Made by a program: the position numbers and the translations under genes. From NCBI RefSeq assembly GCF_000003195.3, contig NC_012872.2, forward strand, positions 3,100,001 to 3,164,000: 64,000 bases of DNA. Direction: 5' to 3'. The notes under the pieces are model-generated. The model was not told the DNA's origin. It worked only from the letters and a program-made list of their open reading frames with translations, and ran no database searches. Shown here in pieces: positions 1 to 10,126 of this stretch (its first letter is position 1; the number at the start of each line of letters is the position of its first letter). The stretch is from Sorghum bicolor (taxonomy: Eukaryota > Streptophyta > Magnoliopsida > Poales > Poaceae).

Positions 1-725
1 TACATTTTTTCATAATACTTGTTTCCTAATCCTTTAAGTTTATACTGACTTATAATACAAAATAATCCAAAACAAATAATCGCCGACATACATATAAGAA
101 GCCAAATACTTCACTATATATATGACATTCCGTACACTCGCATATATGAATACATCATATCACGCATATAAACAAATAAAATAAATACACTTAAAATATA
201 CGTCATACAAAGAAAAAACAAAAACACATAGACACATATACGACCCATAGCTAACCACTGGCCATAAAGCGGCAACGCCGCGGACATTTCTAGTGGACTC
301 CATCCAGTATCTCTTGTGTGCAGTTGAAGCCCAATCATTCTTCTAACAAATGGAGGCCTTGTTACGGCCCATTAGCATCATGCATGGCAGGCTGGGATAG
401 TGTAGTTGGGCCCTAAATGAAATGAACGACGGCCCGGAACGAATCATGCGAGACCATGACTGCGCGCGCGTCTGCAGCCCGTTCCCTTACAAGCTCGGCA
501 AGGCCGACACGTTCTACGAGTCAGTCAATGAAGAAAAAAAAGCCCAATATGTTCTCTTCTAGGCCGCTTCTAGAGCCTCGACTGGGCCATAAACTTGTCG
601 AAGCCCTATGCTTGGTGGGCCGTAGGCCACCAATTGATGCCCGGGAGCCGCACCACGGATGGGTGGCCCGGCCGAACCTGCCCTGCCCGTCAGCATGAAG
701 GAGACAGCAGAAATGTGATTCTTAA
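1..725. other. Intergenic, no gene seen
   Basis: AT-rich sequence followed by a mixed-composition stretch. Short open frames occur on both strands but none has a recognisable domain, a splice pattern or a promoter context. I see nothing to annotate. Confidence 0.5.
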
Positions 726-963
726 GGCCTTGTTTAGTTCACATCAAAAACTATAAAGTTTTCAAAATTTGCGGTCACATTAAATTTTGTGATACATGCA
801 TGAAGCATTAAATATAATCAAAAACAAAAATTAATTGCTCAGTTTGTCTGAAAATCGCGAGATAAATCTTTTAAACCTATTTAATTCAAGATTGGACAAT
901 AATTATCAAATAAAAATAAAAGCGCTACAGTATGCAAAACCAAAAAAATCGGGAACTAAACAT
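726..963 (+). mobile_element. Tourist-like MITE, family A
   Basis: It starts GGCCTTGTTTAGTTC directly after TAA and contains the family core seen about 27 times here (attaaatata, gagataaatcttttaaacc, gctacagta). The right end is eroded: it stops at gggaactaaaca without the AAGGCC terminus. Non-coding; no transposase. Confidence 0.85.
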
Positions 964-1625
964 ATCCAGGGGCCAGCAATATAATTTTTTTACAAAAAAA
1001 GTAGCCACATTTGAAATTTTTCGGTGGAAAAATTTCAGCAGTATACGTAGTATGAATCAACCAGACGAATTGATTCTAGCCTGCATGGTGCCATGTCCCT
1101 GTCCATTCCTATACACTGCTGTTGAGTTGTCAGCCCATGCATACATGGAGCATGCCTGCCATGCATCGGGGAGGAGCTGGACACATAGAAACGAAACAGC
1201 GCACCTACGTACCTGCGTGTTGGACTGTCGCTACATTCATACTGTACAAATACTCGAGCGTGCATGCATGCATGGTACGTGTAGTAGTCGTGTACTACGT
1301 ACCAGCTGCTAGTAGTAGATGCGTCTCCTATTGGGATGGGCTACGACGACGACGGACCATGAGCTTGCATGCATGGCCGAACATATATGTGCATGCATCA
1401 ATATAAGGCATGCATGACAGCGTAACTGCGTAAGCATGCGTCAGCTTTGGTGTCGGTGGATCCGTCGTCGAGGCGTCGATCTCATGCATGCATGCCGCCG
1501 TCCCGGCCGGACAGGAAGAAACAATAGTCGTCCAACCTGTGTGGCTACCCATCAACTGTCATGTGCAGTGCCAGTGACGGTGCAGCATGTACACTAACAT
1601 GCACCTCCATCTCCATCTCCATCGT

Positions 1626-1628
<3 letters not shown>

Positions 1629-1717
<89 letters not shown>
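1629..1717. repeat. (AT)n microsatellite, about 89 bp
   Basis: Uninterrupted AT dinucleotide tract. Open frames reading through it (repeating Tyr-Ile) are artefacts. It is self-complementary and likely length-polymorphic. Confidence 0.97.
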
Positions 1718-1720
<3 letters not shown>

Positions 1721-1962
1721 ATCTTCATCGTCTGAAAAGAAAACGAATCATGATGGATGATGGGTAACGTACCACATCGATGAGCTTGACGCGCGCAGTT
1801 TGGACCGAGAGTGTACGTACGTACGTACGTACAAGGTTTGAGCTAGGCATCAAGAATTAATTTTCCATTTACTCTATGATCTAGAGCTTAAAATATATTG
1901 TCAAACATTGTTGTCTATCCAATTCTCACTGGAATCATTGCAGAATCACTTCGTAACTATAA

Positions 1963-2168
1963 GGGCACTCACAGTGCAGACTCTATCATAGAGTCTAAAG
2001 TTATTTATTACCTCGAACAATGTGGACTTAGAGTCTAAATAAGACTTGGAGTCTTATTTTTTCTACCTCTTTCTTCAATAAATATGTTGCCACATCAGCA
2101 AAAAATCATAAATAATATGTAATTAATTGTCTTGGACTCTATGATAGAGTCTTACATTGTGAGTGCCC
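1963..2168 (+). mobile_element. Tourist-like MITE, family C copy 1
   Basis: A 206-bp element with termini GGGCACTCAC and GTGAGTGCCC, flanked by TAA on both sides (1960-1962 and 2169-2171). The termini carry a self-complementary block built on actctatcatagagtc. Copies occur at 2453-2656 (inverted) and 42801-43006 (same orientation and same length). Confidence 0.9.
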
Positions 2169-2452
2169 TAATCCCCAAACCCAACTAGAATAACTCTCCA
2201 TCTGTGTTAGAATAACTGAGAAACCATTGCCATAGATATCATGTGTAGAGAGAATAATAGACATAGAAGCCATATTAATTCTTGATATATGGGTAGTTTC
2301 CTCAAAATAAAACTTTATCCAATCACTTGTCTTCAGTTCTCTCTAAAATCGTCTAGCTAGCTATCACACCTCTCATATATCTTGGTTCCTTTCTTGTCTA
2401 AGGAAATCATTTCCTGTCATGCATGTCTCTCTTTTTTAATCCCAATACCATG

Positions 2453-2656
2453 TCTCTCACAATGCAAGACTCTATCACAGAGTCCAAGACACTTAATTAC
2501 ATATTATTTATGGTATTTTGCTGATGTGGCAATATATTTATTGAAGAAAGAGGTAGAAAAAATAAGACTCCAAGTCTTATTTAGACTCCAAGTCCACATT
2601 GTTCGATATAATAAATAATTTTAGACTCTATGATAAAGTCTGTATTGTGAGTGCCC
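2453..2656 (-). mobile_element. Tourist-like MITE, family C copy 2 (inverted)
   Basis: Reverse-complement copy of the element at 1963-2168. The internal landmarks (ctgatgtggca, gaagaaagaggtaga, ccacattgttcga) appear in opposite order and strand. The right terminus is intact (gtgagtgccc then TAA); the left terminus is eroded (ctctcacaatg). Confidence 0.87.
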
Positions 2657-3537
2657 TAAAAATTCAGAGCGAGCAGAGAATCCGGAGCGGAGGTCCACCG
2701 CATGGACGTATATACATCGAGGGGCCGGCCGGCCGTACGGGCGGTGGAGAGTTAACGTGCTGTTGCTGTTTTGTTTTTGGCGCTGAATCGTCAAAAACAA
2801 TAATGCCGCATGCAAGGCCCAGCAGTACTGACTGTAGGTATGGCGTGGCGACCGGCTGGCTGCTTTCGAGGATGCTGGTGCTGGCCAAATTCTCTATATG
2901 CTGCGTTGCTCTAGTATATTGTACAGTAATTAACCTATGTAATGACATAATTTATTTGGATCCTTGTTAGCTTTGGACTATAATATATAGTAGTATATAG
3001 GATAACTAGTACTTGATTTTACTCTCGATGGAACCGAGAAGTTGGACAAACGTGCATAGAGAAAAATTTTCAGTTGATTGAAGACTAACTATGGGCCTAC
3101 CTTAGTTTTATTTTAAGTCGAAAGTAATCATGTCCAGGATCCTTGTGAAATCCTAGGATCGTCTTCCATGTGCCATGCAATCATATAGTAGGTGTAGGTA
3201 CGTACAAGAATGCAAGAGGACACTTGTGTGCGCTGCAACATCCGGCAGGTTATTTATTATTTTATTATTAAAACCTTGCATCGATCTATCCCTAGCTAGT
3301 TCCCAACGGAAGGGTCGAGGAAAAAAAGATGTACGGTGAAATGGACATATGAAATGCTAGAGATCACAGCAATGGAGATTTTTTTGTCACTAACCATATA
3401 TATACATGCATGGTTGTCTTCGAATTGGCCTAGTGGTTAGTTTGCTAGCTAGTCGTCAATTTGTTTTTTTTGTGAGCTATTTAAATCCAATATGAGTTAG
3501 AATAATATAATACCTTGGTTAGGTGCAAATCTCTTAA

Positions 3538-3653
3538 GGCTGCGTTCGTTTAGTGTCTAATCCTAGCAGAAATCATTGATTCGCTAGGTAAATGCACAAG
3601 GATTTGAGCAGGAACGGTTCCAGGGCATGAATCCGTGCCAATCGAACGCAGCC
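3538..3653. mobile_element. Short MITE, 116 bp
   Basis: Termini GGCTGCGTTCG and CGAACGCAGCC are perfect inverted repeats, flanked by TAA on both sides (3535-3537 and 3654-3656). This fits a non-autonomous PIF/Harbinger-type element. Confidence 0.85.
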
Positions 3654-3656
3654 TAA

Positions 3657-5481
3657 ATGTGTGTGCTTAATTAAATGATCAAGCTCTTCCGCTCGCTCTG
3701 GATGAACAGATAACGAACTCGATCTCGGACGTGGTCTGGAGTGCCCGGCCCACTCGATAGCTTTGCTCCGGCAGCATGCATGCGCTTCTCCGATGAATCC
3801 AGTGAATGAACCAATGGCGGCTCCGGCACGTCGGAGTGGCGAGCCGTACGACCGTGCCCCAACCCGGCTCACGACCACGAGCATGCCGGCCGGAGAGGTT
3901 GTTCGAATCTGCAAACTATTTATAGTGTTTTTTTTACAATAAATTAACAAATTATACTTTCAATCATGATTTATTATCAGTTAAGTGAACAGCAGGACGA
4001 CATCCATCCGTGCCTAGAGTGCCTGGAGCTAGGTAAGCTAGCGCCACGACACACGCTAGTGCAGTGCTGGATCTATCGCTCGGCCGGGACGCCACGCATG
4101 CATGCATTATTGGTGAACTGGTGGCCGGCGAAGAATGGGCAGGCAATCTACTGATGCTTCTCCTCATCGTCCTCGCTTTCATTCATCTGCACCGTGCAGT
4201 GTGCTGTGTGCAGTGCATCAGTGCACTGCTGCTGCTGATGTACAGTACTGCATGTCTCTCACTCCATCCATGCATCATGAAGCGGGCACTGATGCTGGGG
4301 GCCCGCCGGCACGGCCCATGGGCCATGGGCCATGCGCCATGCCCGATTCAACCAAGCGACTGTAGTTGCGCCTGGACGGCTTCCACTACCCAGCTACCAA
4401 CCAACAACCATTCGTACGTTAAGTGCTAGCATAGCATCACTAGCATGCTTGCTGAGCGACGTTGCCGCCACCGACAGTTTTGATGGATTTTGATTTTTTT
4501 TTTTTAAAAAAAACAACGGGCTGTGCCACGTGCACTAATTCAGTTGTCGGGTTCTGCAAGCAGCTTTTGGCCTGGCTTGCAGGCTAGGATCTTGTATTCT
4601 AGTCATGTACTACTCGGGTTAATTTGTTGTCATCTTAGAATACGTACAAAGTTTGCACAGACTAACAAAATGATATTGTCTGGCTGGCGATCCAACACAA
4701 TAACCGTGGTGGACACAATAACCGGCAGAGCAGAGGTCCGGTCGGTCCGCCCGGCTCCAGAATCAGTCAATCAGAAGGCTGTGCTGGCCGTCCCGTCCAT
4801 TACATAAATGATCGATACTAGTAAATCATTAGTCATGTACTAATCATACGTCGTCGCGAGCTTTAAGTCGGGCCCATGCATGAGATAGATGACAAGTAGT
4901 ACGCTACCAACTAACAACGTTACCAAACTAGCTAGTACTCGGTGACAAGTAACTACTGTATAAGCTTCACTACCGATGGGATGTCATTATTCTTCTTCTT
5001 GTGTCAGCAGCTTGCATTGTACTGTAGTCGGTGACTGGACGATGTCACGCGACGCCTTTTTCACACGCACGTGCCCGGCTCCGAGGCTCTCCACCAGCGG
5101 TCCAGCCAGCCCCCGGTCTCCATCGCTCCAGCAGTCAGCAGTCTCTATTGCCACGAGGCACACGAGGCTGTCCAGAGACTTGCAATTTCAGCTACAGGCA
5201 ACTGATGAAGGATAACAAGACTGCAACTGCACGCACTGACGCACATACGTACGAATTGGCCTGGCACCGGCGCGTGCAAGTCAATCTCAGCATGACAGCA
5301 TCGCTTGTTAATTCGTTCCAGAGATGCTTCTTCTGTCACTTTGAGTAGTATAGCTAATAAGATAGTCCTAAAATCAAGCTAGACTTCGAAATTATACTAA
5401 ATAGGAGTTTGACCTCCATTATTATGTATCGATGACGACACCAATGCAATGCAAGCTGGCCTTGTTAGGGCTGGGAGTACA
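3657..5481. other. Intergenic, no gene seen
   Basis: Mixed-composition DNA with several CATGCATG-type (RY-like) motifs and a short repeat of ccatgggc near 4315-4345. Open frames overlap on both strands without domains or convincing splice structure, so no gene is called. Confidence 0.4.
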
Positions 5482-5712
5482 GGCCTTGTTTAGTTCGCAG
5501 AAATTTTCAATATTTCTCGTCACATCAAATTTTTGGTCCCATGCATGGAGCATTAAATATAGACGAAAATAAAAACTAACTGCACAGTTTACCTGTAATT
5601 TGTGAGATGAATTTTTTGAGCCTAGTTACTCTGTGATTAGACAATATTTGTTAAATAAAAACAAAATGCTACAGTAGCCAAAAACAAAATTTTTTGCAAA
5701 GTAAACAAGGCC
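5482..5712 (+). mobile_element. Tourist-like MITE, family A
   Basis: Starts GGCCTTGTTTAGTTC and ends GTAAACAAGGCC, with TAA after the right end. It has the internal family landmarks (gcattaaatatagacgaaaataaaaac, gctacagta). Confidence 0.92.
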
Positions 5713-6222
5713 TAAGTACTACGTGCGAGCATAATGCGCTGCAGGTCAGTCAACTCAACCCGCAAAATGCTACAGATATTAGTATATATGGTGAATAGTG
5801 CCAGCTCTTTTATTGCCCAATTTTCTTCCATACATTTTTCGACGGATGCTGCGATGTGATGCATTGATGCTAGTTGGACTACAGAAATGAAATGAAGTGA
5901 AGCATTTGCACGAGACCGACGCACACATCCTCCAATCCTCTCCGGCCCTCGATCCCGTCCTTCAGTCCTATCCACAGAACGAAACGACGGTTCCAGTGCC
6001 AGAAAGTAGCAGTCGATTTCGCACCGTCATTTGCTAACCAGCCGACGGTTAAGGGCCGGGGGAGCAGGGAACACACGTCTCCGCATGCTATTCTTCTTCC
6101 CATTGCTTGTCGTCCCATTTCAGACTTGCTTACGAATAGAAGCGGTCAGTTTTTAAGCTGTTCCACCATTCACACCTTCAAGAAACTGAAGAGCTTAGAC
6201 ACCGATTATTAGCTGAGTAGTA

Positions 6223-6450
6223 GGCCTTGTTTAGTTCCTAAAAATATTTTTAGATTCTCCACCACATCGAATCTTACGGCACGTGCATGGAACACTAAAT
6301 ATAGATTAAAAAATTAATTATATATTTTGTTTGTAATTTACGAGACGAATCTTTTAAGCCTAGTTAATCCATGATTGGATAAGAATTATCAAATACAAAT
6401 AAAAGTGCTACAGTATCTAAAACTAAAAAAAAATCACAAACTAAACAAGG
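6223..6450 (+). mobile_element. Tourist-like MITE, family A
   Basis: Starts GGCCTTGTTTAGTTC and ends ACTAAACAAGG; the last bases of the right terminus are diverged. The internal core is typical (cacgtgcatggaacactaaatatag, gagacgaatcttttaagcc). Confidence 0.88.
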
Positions 6451-6657
6451 TGTTTCATTGGAGGCGTGTGCACTTATGACTAACACACATCGAAATTTGA
6501 ACACTGCATGAGAGAGACTGCAATGCTTGATTCTTAAACAATGCGGATAGATCAGATGGTCATATGCACAAGAGCATATGCCAAATCTTACTTTGCAGTG
6601 TGAGATCCACGAGCCTGGCTTCACGTGGATCGCATTTATTAGCTTACATGGGCCAAA

Positions 6658-6659
<2 letters not shown>

Positions 6660-6722
<63 letters not shown>
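6660..6722. repeat. (TA)n microsatellite, about 63 bp
   Basis: Pure TA/AT tract, producing spurious Tyr-Ile reading frames on both strands. Confidence 0.97.
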
Positions 6723-6724
<2 letters not shown>

Positions 6725-6793
6725 CGCATTTTCGCTAAATTAATTACGACGCGCGCCAAGTGATGGAGATCTTCCGCACATGCATGCACCACC

Positions 6794-6999
6794 GGCCACT
6801 CTCAATGCATGTTTCATGAGAGTGTCATGCACATTAAATATGGTGCCACATAAGCAAAATTGCTGATTTGGCAGGGTCATTAAATGAAGGAGTTTCATCA
6901 GATGAGAGAGGAGTTTTATCCCCATGAAACTCTTGTGGCTCGGTTACCTAGTTTATAGTCTTGGTAACTGTACCATGAAACTATGCATTGAGACTGGCC
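6794..6999. mobile_element. MITE with about 25-bp terminal inverted repeats
   Basis: The left end GGCCACTCTCAATGCATG and the reverse complement of the right end (GGCCAGTCTCAATGCATAG) match closely over about 25 bp, both continuing into TTTCAT. Length is 206 bp. No clear target duplication is visible. Confidence 0.78.
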
Positions 7000-7466
7000 T
7001 AACGTTGCGATTTTTTACCAACCAATAGGGAAGAGAAAAAACATCTGCAGGCAACATCACCGATCCACACCAGTAGGCGAGACGTTGCTTTGCTTTGGGT
7101 GGCAACCTAGTCAACCCGACCGACCACACGTCGGGCTCTAAATTAAATTGATCGAAACAACCTTTGGTTGGCAAGCTCGTTCCGTCGTTCGATGATGGTT
7201 TACTTGATGTTTGCTCTTGTAATCCATGTCAACGTTAGCTAGCATTCAAACAAATCAAATCATTTTGTTTCTTCAAAAAAAAAAAAAACAAAATCATCTT
7301 GCAACCGCACTTGTCCATATTCAGTTGCTACTGTTTAGAATTTGTCAAAGTCTTCATACTATATGTCTCGATGAAAGATACTACTCCCATTTTTAAAATA
7401 TGACATCTCTGTTAAAATATGTTATTTTAAAATAGCTCTCAATTAAACTATCTTAAATATAACTAA

Positions 7467-7699
7467 GGGTCTATTTGGTTACGAGCGGTAAAGTTTACCA
7501 CCTGTCACATCGAATGTTTGGACACATACATGAAGTACTAAATGTAGACTATTTATGAAACTAAAAACATGGCTAGAGAGTAATTTGCGAGACGAATCTT
7601 TTTGAGCCAAATTAGTCCATAATTAGACACTAATTTTTAAATAAAACAAAAAATGCTATTGTACGTGTTAAACTTTAACAATATCAACGAAACACTGCC
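7467..7699 (+). mobile_element. Tourist-like MITE, family B
   Basis: Starts GGGTCTATTTGGTTACG after TAA (7464-7466) and ends AACACTGCC before TAA (7700-7702). The core gcgagacgaatctttttgagcc resembles family A but the termini differ. Related copies lie at 26409-26628 and 54110-54340. Confidence 0.85.
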
Positions 7700-8550
7700 T
7701 AACGTTATCATACTAAATAAGTATTTGTCATAGATTATTATGAAGGTATGTTTCACAACATAACATTTTAAATTTTAAATATTTGTACTGTTATATTAGC
7801 ATTATACACTAAGTTAGTCAAACTTAAACTAATTTGATTCTAATCAAACTTATAATTATGTTCTTTCAAGAACGCATGTACTAGTGACGTACCAGCGCCC
7901 CCCACCAACAAAAGTATCAAAATGAAAGCAAAGTCCGCAAATACCATTTTGAGTTTGGATCCAAAAAAAATCAAATCACATTAATTAACTCTGCCACGAG
8001 TCACGAGAGGCCAAGCATGGGGCTCAATTACTCCCCACTGGACCCCGGGACCCACGCGGCGCGGCCAATCAGGAGGAGCCCATGACGCGCGTCGGGCGGA
8101 TCAGCTTTCACGCACTGATTCATGGGACCCACTGTCCAGCTGCCTGCAGCGGCGGGTCACGGCACCCGTCTGAGTTGGCACTCATTAGCCGTTCACACTA
8201 GGCGCACCCTGTTCTTCAATGCTTCTCGATCTTACGTGTATGCCTGAATCTATGGTAGGTGGGCCTCAGGGCCACATGACCTGATATACATAGGATGCCG
8301 TATTTATTTTGAAGAAAAAACAAGCACACATTTTCCTTTCATTACTACCTGCGTCACTAAAAAGATGTAATCTTAGGCTTAGTTCAAGTTAAACTATCCG
8401 AAATTTAGCTAAATTTATACTCCCTCCATACTAGAATTACATGACGTTTAGGACATGATTGTGCTTACCAAGGAGTCATTAATTAGGAGGTATTTTTCCT
8501 TCTTTGCCCCTATTAAATAGCGTTGCGGGCGACTTCTATACATAAATTAT

Positions 8551-8671
8551 TTGTAGCTCAAGTGGCAAGGTGTTCACAGCCTGAGGTTGGCAGTCTCAGG
8601 TTCAATTCCCAGTGCTTGCTGCTTTTTTTAAATGGTCGCTTATTGCTTGCTGCTTTTTTTAAATGGTCGCT
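8551..8671 (+). mobile_element. tRNA-derived SINE candidate
   Basis: It contains RNA polymerase III internal promoter boxes in order and spacing: A box TAGCTCAAGTGG at 8554-8565 and B box GGTTCAATTCC at 8599-8609, 33 bp apart. An oligo-T tail follows, as in plant SINEs. Possible target duplications are taaattat (8543-8550) and taaatttt (8672-8679). The host is a Stowaway-like element. It is not a functional tRNA gene: no acceptor stem pairs around these boxes. Confidence 0.7.
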
Positions 8672-8674
8672 TAA
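8613..8674 (+). repeat. 31-bp tandem duplication of the SINE tail
   Basis: The unit beginning tgcttgctgcttttttt and ending aaatggtcgctta occurs at 8613 and again at 8644, a period of 31 bp. It overlaps the 3' tail of the SINE candidate. Confidence 0.93.
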
Positions 8675-8835
8675 ATTTTGCCTTGACCAATGCTGAATGG
8701 CCAGGCCTCTCAGGGAGAGAAACGAGGCGCGAGGGGCATTCACGTCCAAAATCACCCCGTGAGCCTAGGACGGCATGCTTTGTGAAAATAGTGTTGGAGG
8801 CTAGAACGACATGTAATTGAGGTATGAAGGGAGTA

Positions 8836-9943
8836 AGAAATAATATCAACAAGTAATACTCCAAACAGGTATATCATGAAAACATATTTCATGATGATTC
8901 TATTGATCTTTATCTAGAAGTCATATATTAGTATCCTTTTATTATATAAGTTTGGTCAAACTTATCATTTGACCTCATATTATTTTAGAAATACATTATT
9001 TCTAGGACTGAGAGAGTATGTGAATTGCAAACCCGTTTTTTTGTGATGATAGAGTGTTTCATGAACAACAAAGGCTAAGAAGGGGCTCATGGCCTCATGT
9101 CGGCTTTAGCCTTGAGACTATCCTTTCGTCTCTTCGGTGGCAAGAACAACAAAATAGGAGTTCCCTTGTCATGGAGGAGTTGGCTTGAGACCCACCACTT
9201 CTGCCTAGCGACACACAATTGGCAATTACTCTCTTTGTCATGGAAAAAAATGTAATTCTAGCATTCAAAAGTTGTAAAAAAAATGTAATTCTAGCTTTGG
9301 ACTATCTTATCTTTAAAAATCCCTCAACTCTACATATGGTTTGGTAAAAATGTAGTGCAATATATTAAAATGAAAATGGGGAAATGATACTACAATTACA
9401 GGAACCAAAAGTGGTGGGTATAAGATATTTTTGTTTTTAAGTCAAAATAACTAATGAAAAGACAGTAAAAATGGTTATGAAGTCACAAAACAGTGAACTT
9501 TCAAGGTTTCATTTGACGTCACAATAGCCAATTTTAGAGTGAATTCAGAACCATCACTTCTTGGCTATCTGAGAGGTTTCATTTGACGTCACATTTTTTT
9601 TCGAAAGCTTAAAACTGTTTCCTCCAGCCCCAAAAAAAGACCATTCCCACGGTTCCCACGGGTGTAAACGCCTTCCACGAGGGGCAAACGCGGGGTGCCC
9701 CTAGCAAGCGACCCCGTCCGAGCTGTCGGCTGTCGCCCCCACGCCGAGCAACGGGGCAAGGCAAAAAAAAAACGCCAGCCCCACACGCTAGTCAAACGCG
9801 TGAACGCGGAGCCCTCGGTGACAGGTGGGGCCCAGCAGGCGCATTGTTTTTTTCGTCTCTGGCGCCGTTGGGTGGGCCACCGTGGGCGGTGAGCTGACCG
9901 CCGCGCCGTCGGTGGGTGCTTATTCGGGCGCCCCGCCTCCGCG
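8836..9943. other. Intergenic and upstream region of the NDRG gene
   Basis: It contains a fragment with two copies of aaaatgtaattctagc (about 9250-9300), probably a degraded Stowaway piece, and a repeated gaggtttcatttgacgtcaca near 9507 and 9571. GC content rises from about 9650 towards the TATA box. No gene is recognised. Confidence 0.5.
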
Positions 9944-9951
9944 TATATATA
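9944..9951 (+). promoter_or_regulatory. TATA box of the NDRG-family gene
   Basis: tatatata lies in a GC-rich setting about 180 bp upstream of the start codon at 10127, with no competing TATA nearer. It predicts a transcription start near 9975-9985. Confidence 0.7.
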
Positions 9952-10042
9952 CGCGCGCACGCAATGTACGCGAGGAATTCAGGGGAGGGGGGAGGAGCCA
10001 GCGAAGCCAAGGCAAGCCAGAACCAGGCCACAGCGGCGGAGG

Positions 10043-10062
10043 CGAGAGAGAGAGAGAGAGAG
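10043..10062 (+). repeat. (GA)n tract in the 5' leader of the NDRG gene
   Basis: About ten GA units between the TATA box and the start codon. GA-rich leaders are common in plant genes and can bind GAGA-binding (BBR/BPC) proteins; that role is inferred here. Confidence 0.9.
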
Positions 10063-10126
10063 AAAGAGGAGGCGGAAGGAGAGGGAGGGAGGAGGAGCTT
10101 CTAGAGGGTTAAGGGAGGCGACCGCC

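Larger units (their letters stand above)
8420..8833. mobile_element. Stowaway-like (Tc1/mariner) MITE, interrupted by a SINE
   Basis: The left terminus CTCCCTCCATACTAGAATTA and the reverse complement of the right terminus (CTCCCTTCATACCTCAATTA) pair over about 30 bp. Both are flanked by the dinucleotide TA (8418-8419 and 8834-8835), the Stowaway/Tc1-mariner target. The 414-bp length includes the SINE at 8551-8671. Confidence 0.85.

Noticed and set aside
6364..6792. Open frames across the AT tract on both strands, with repeating Tyr-Ile
   Set aside because: An AT dinucleotide repeat is open in every frame; flanking sequence is a Tourist element.
8551..8640. Genuine tRNA gene
   Set aside because: A and B boxes are present but flanking bases do not form an acceptor stem, and the unit ends in oligo-T with a tail duplication, fitting a SINE.
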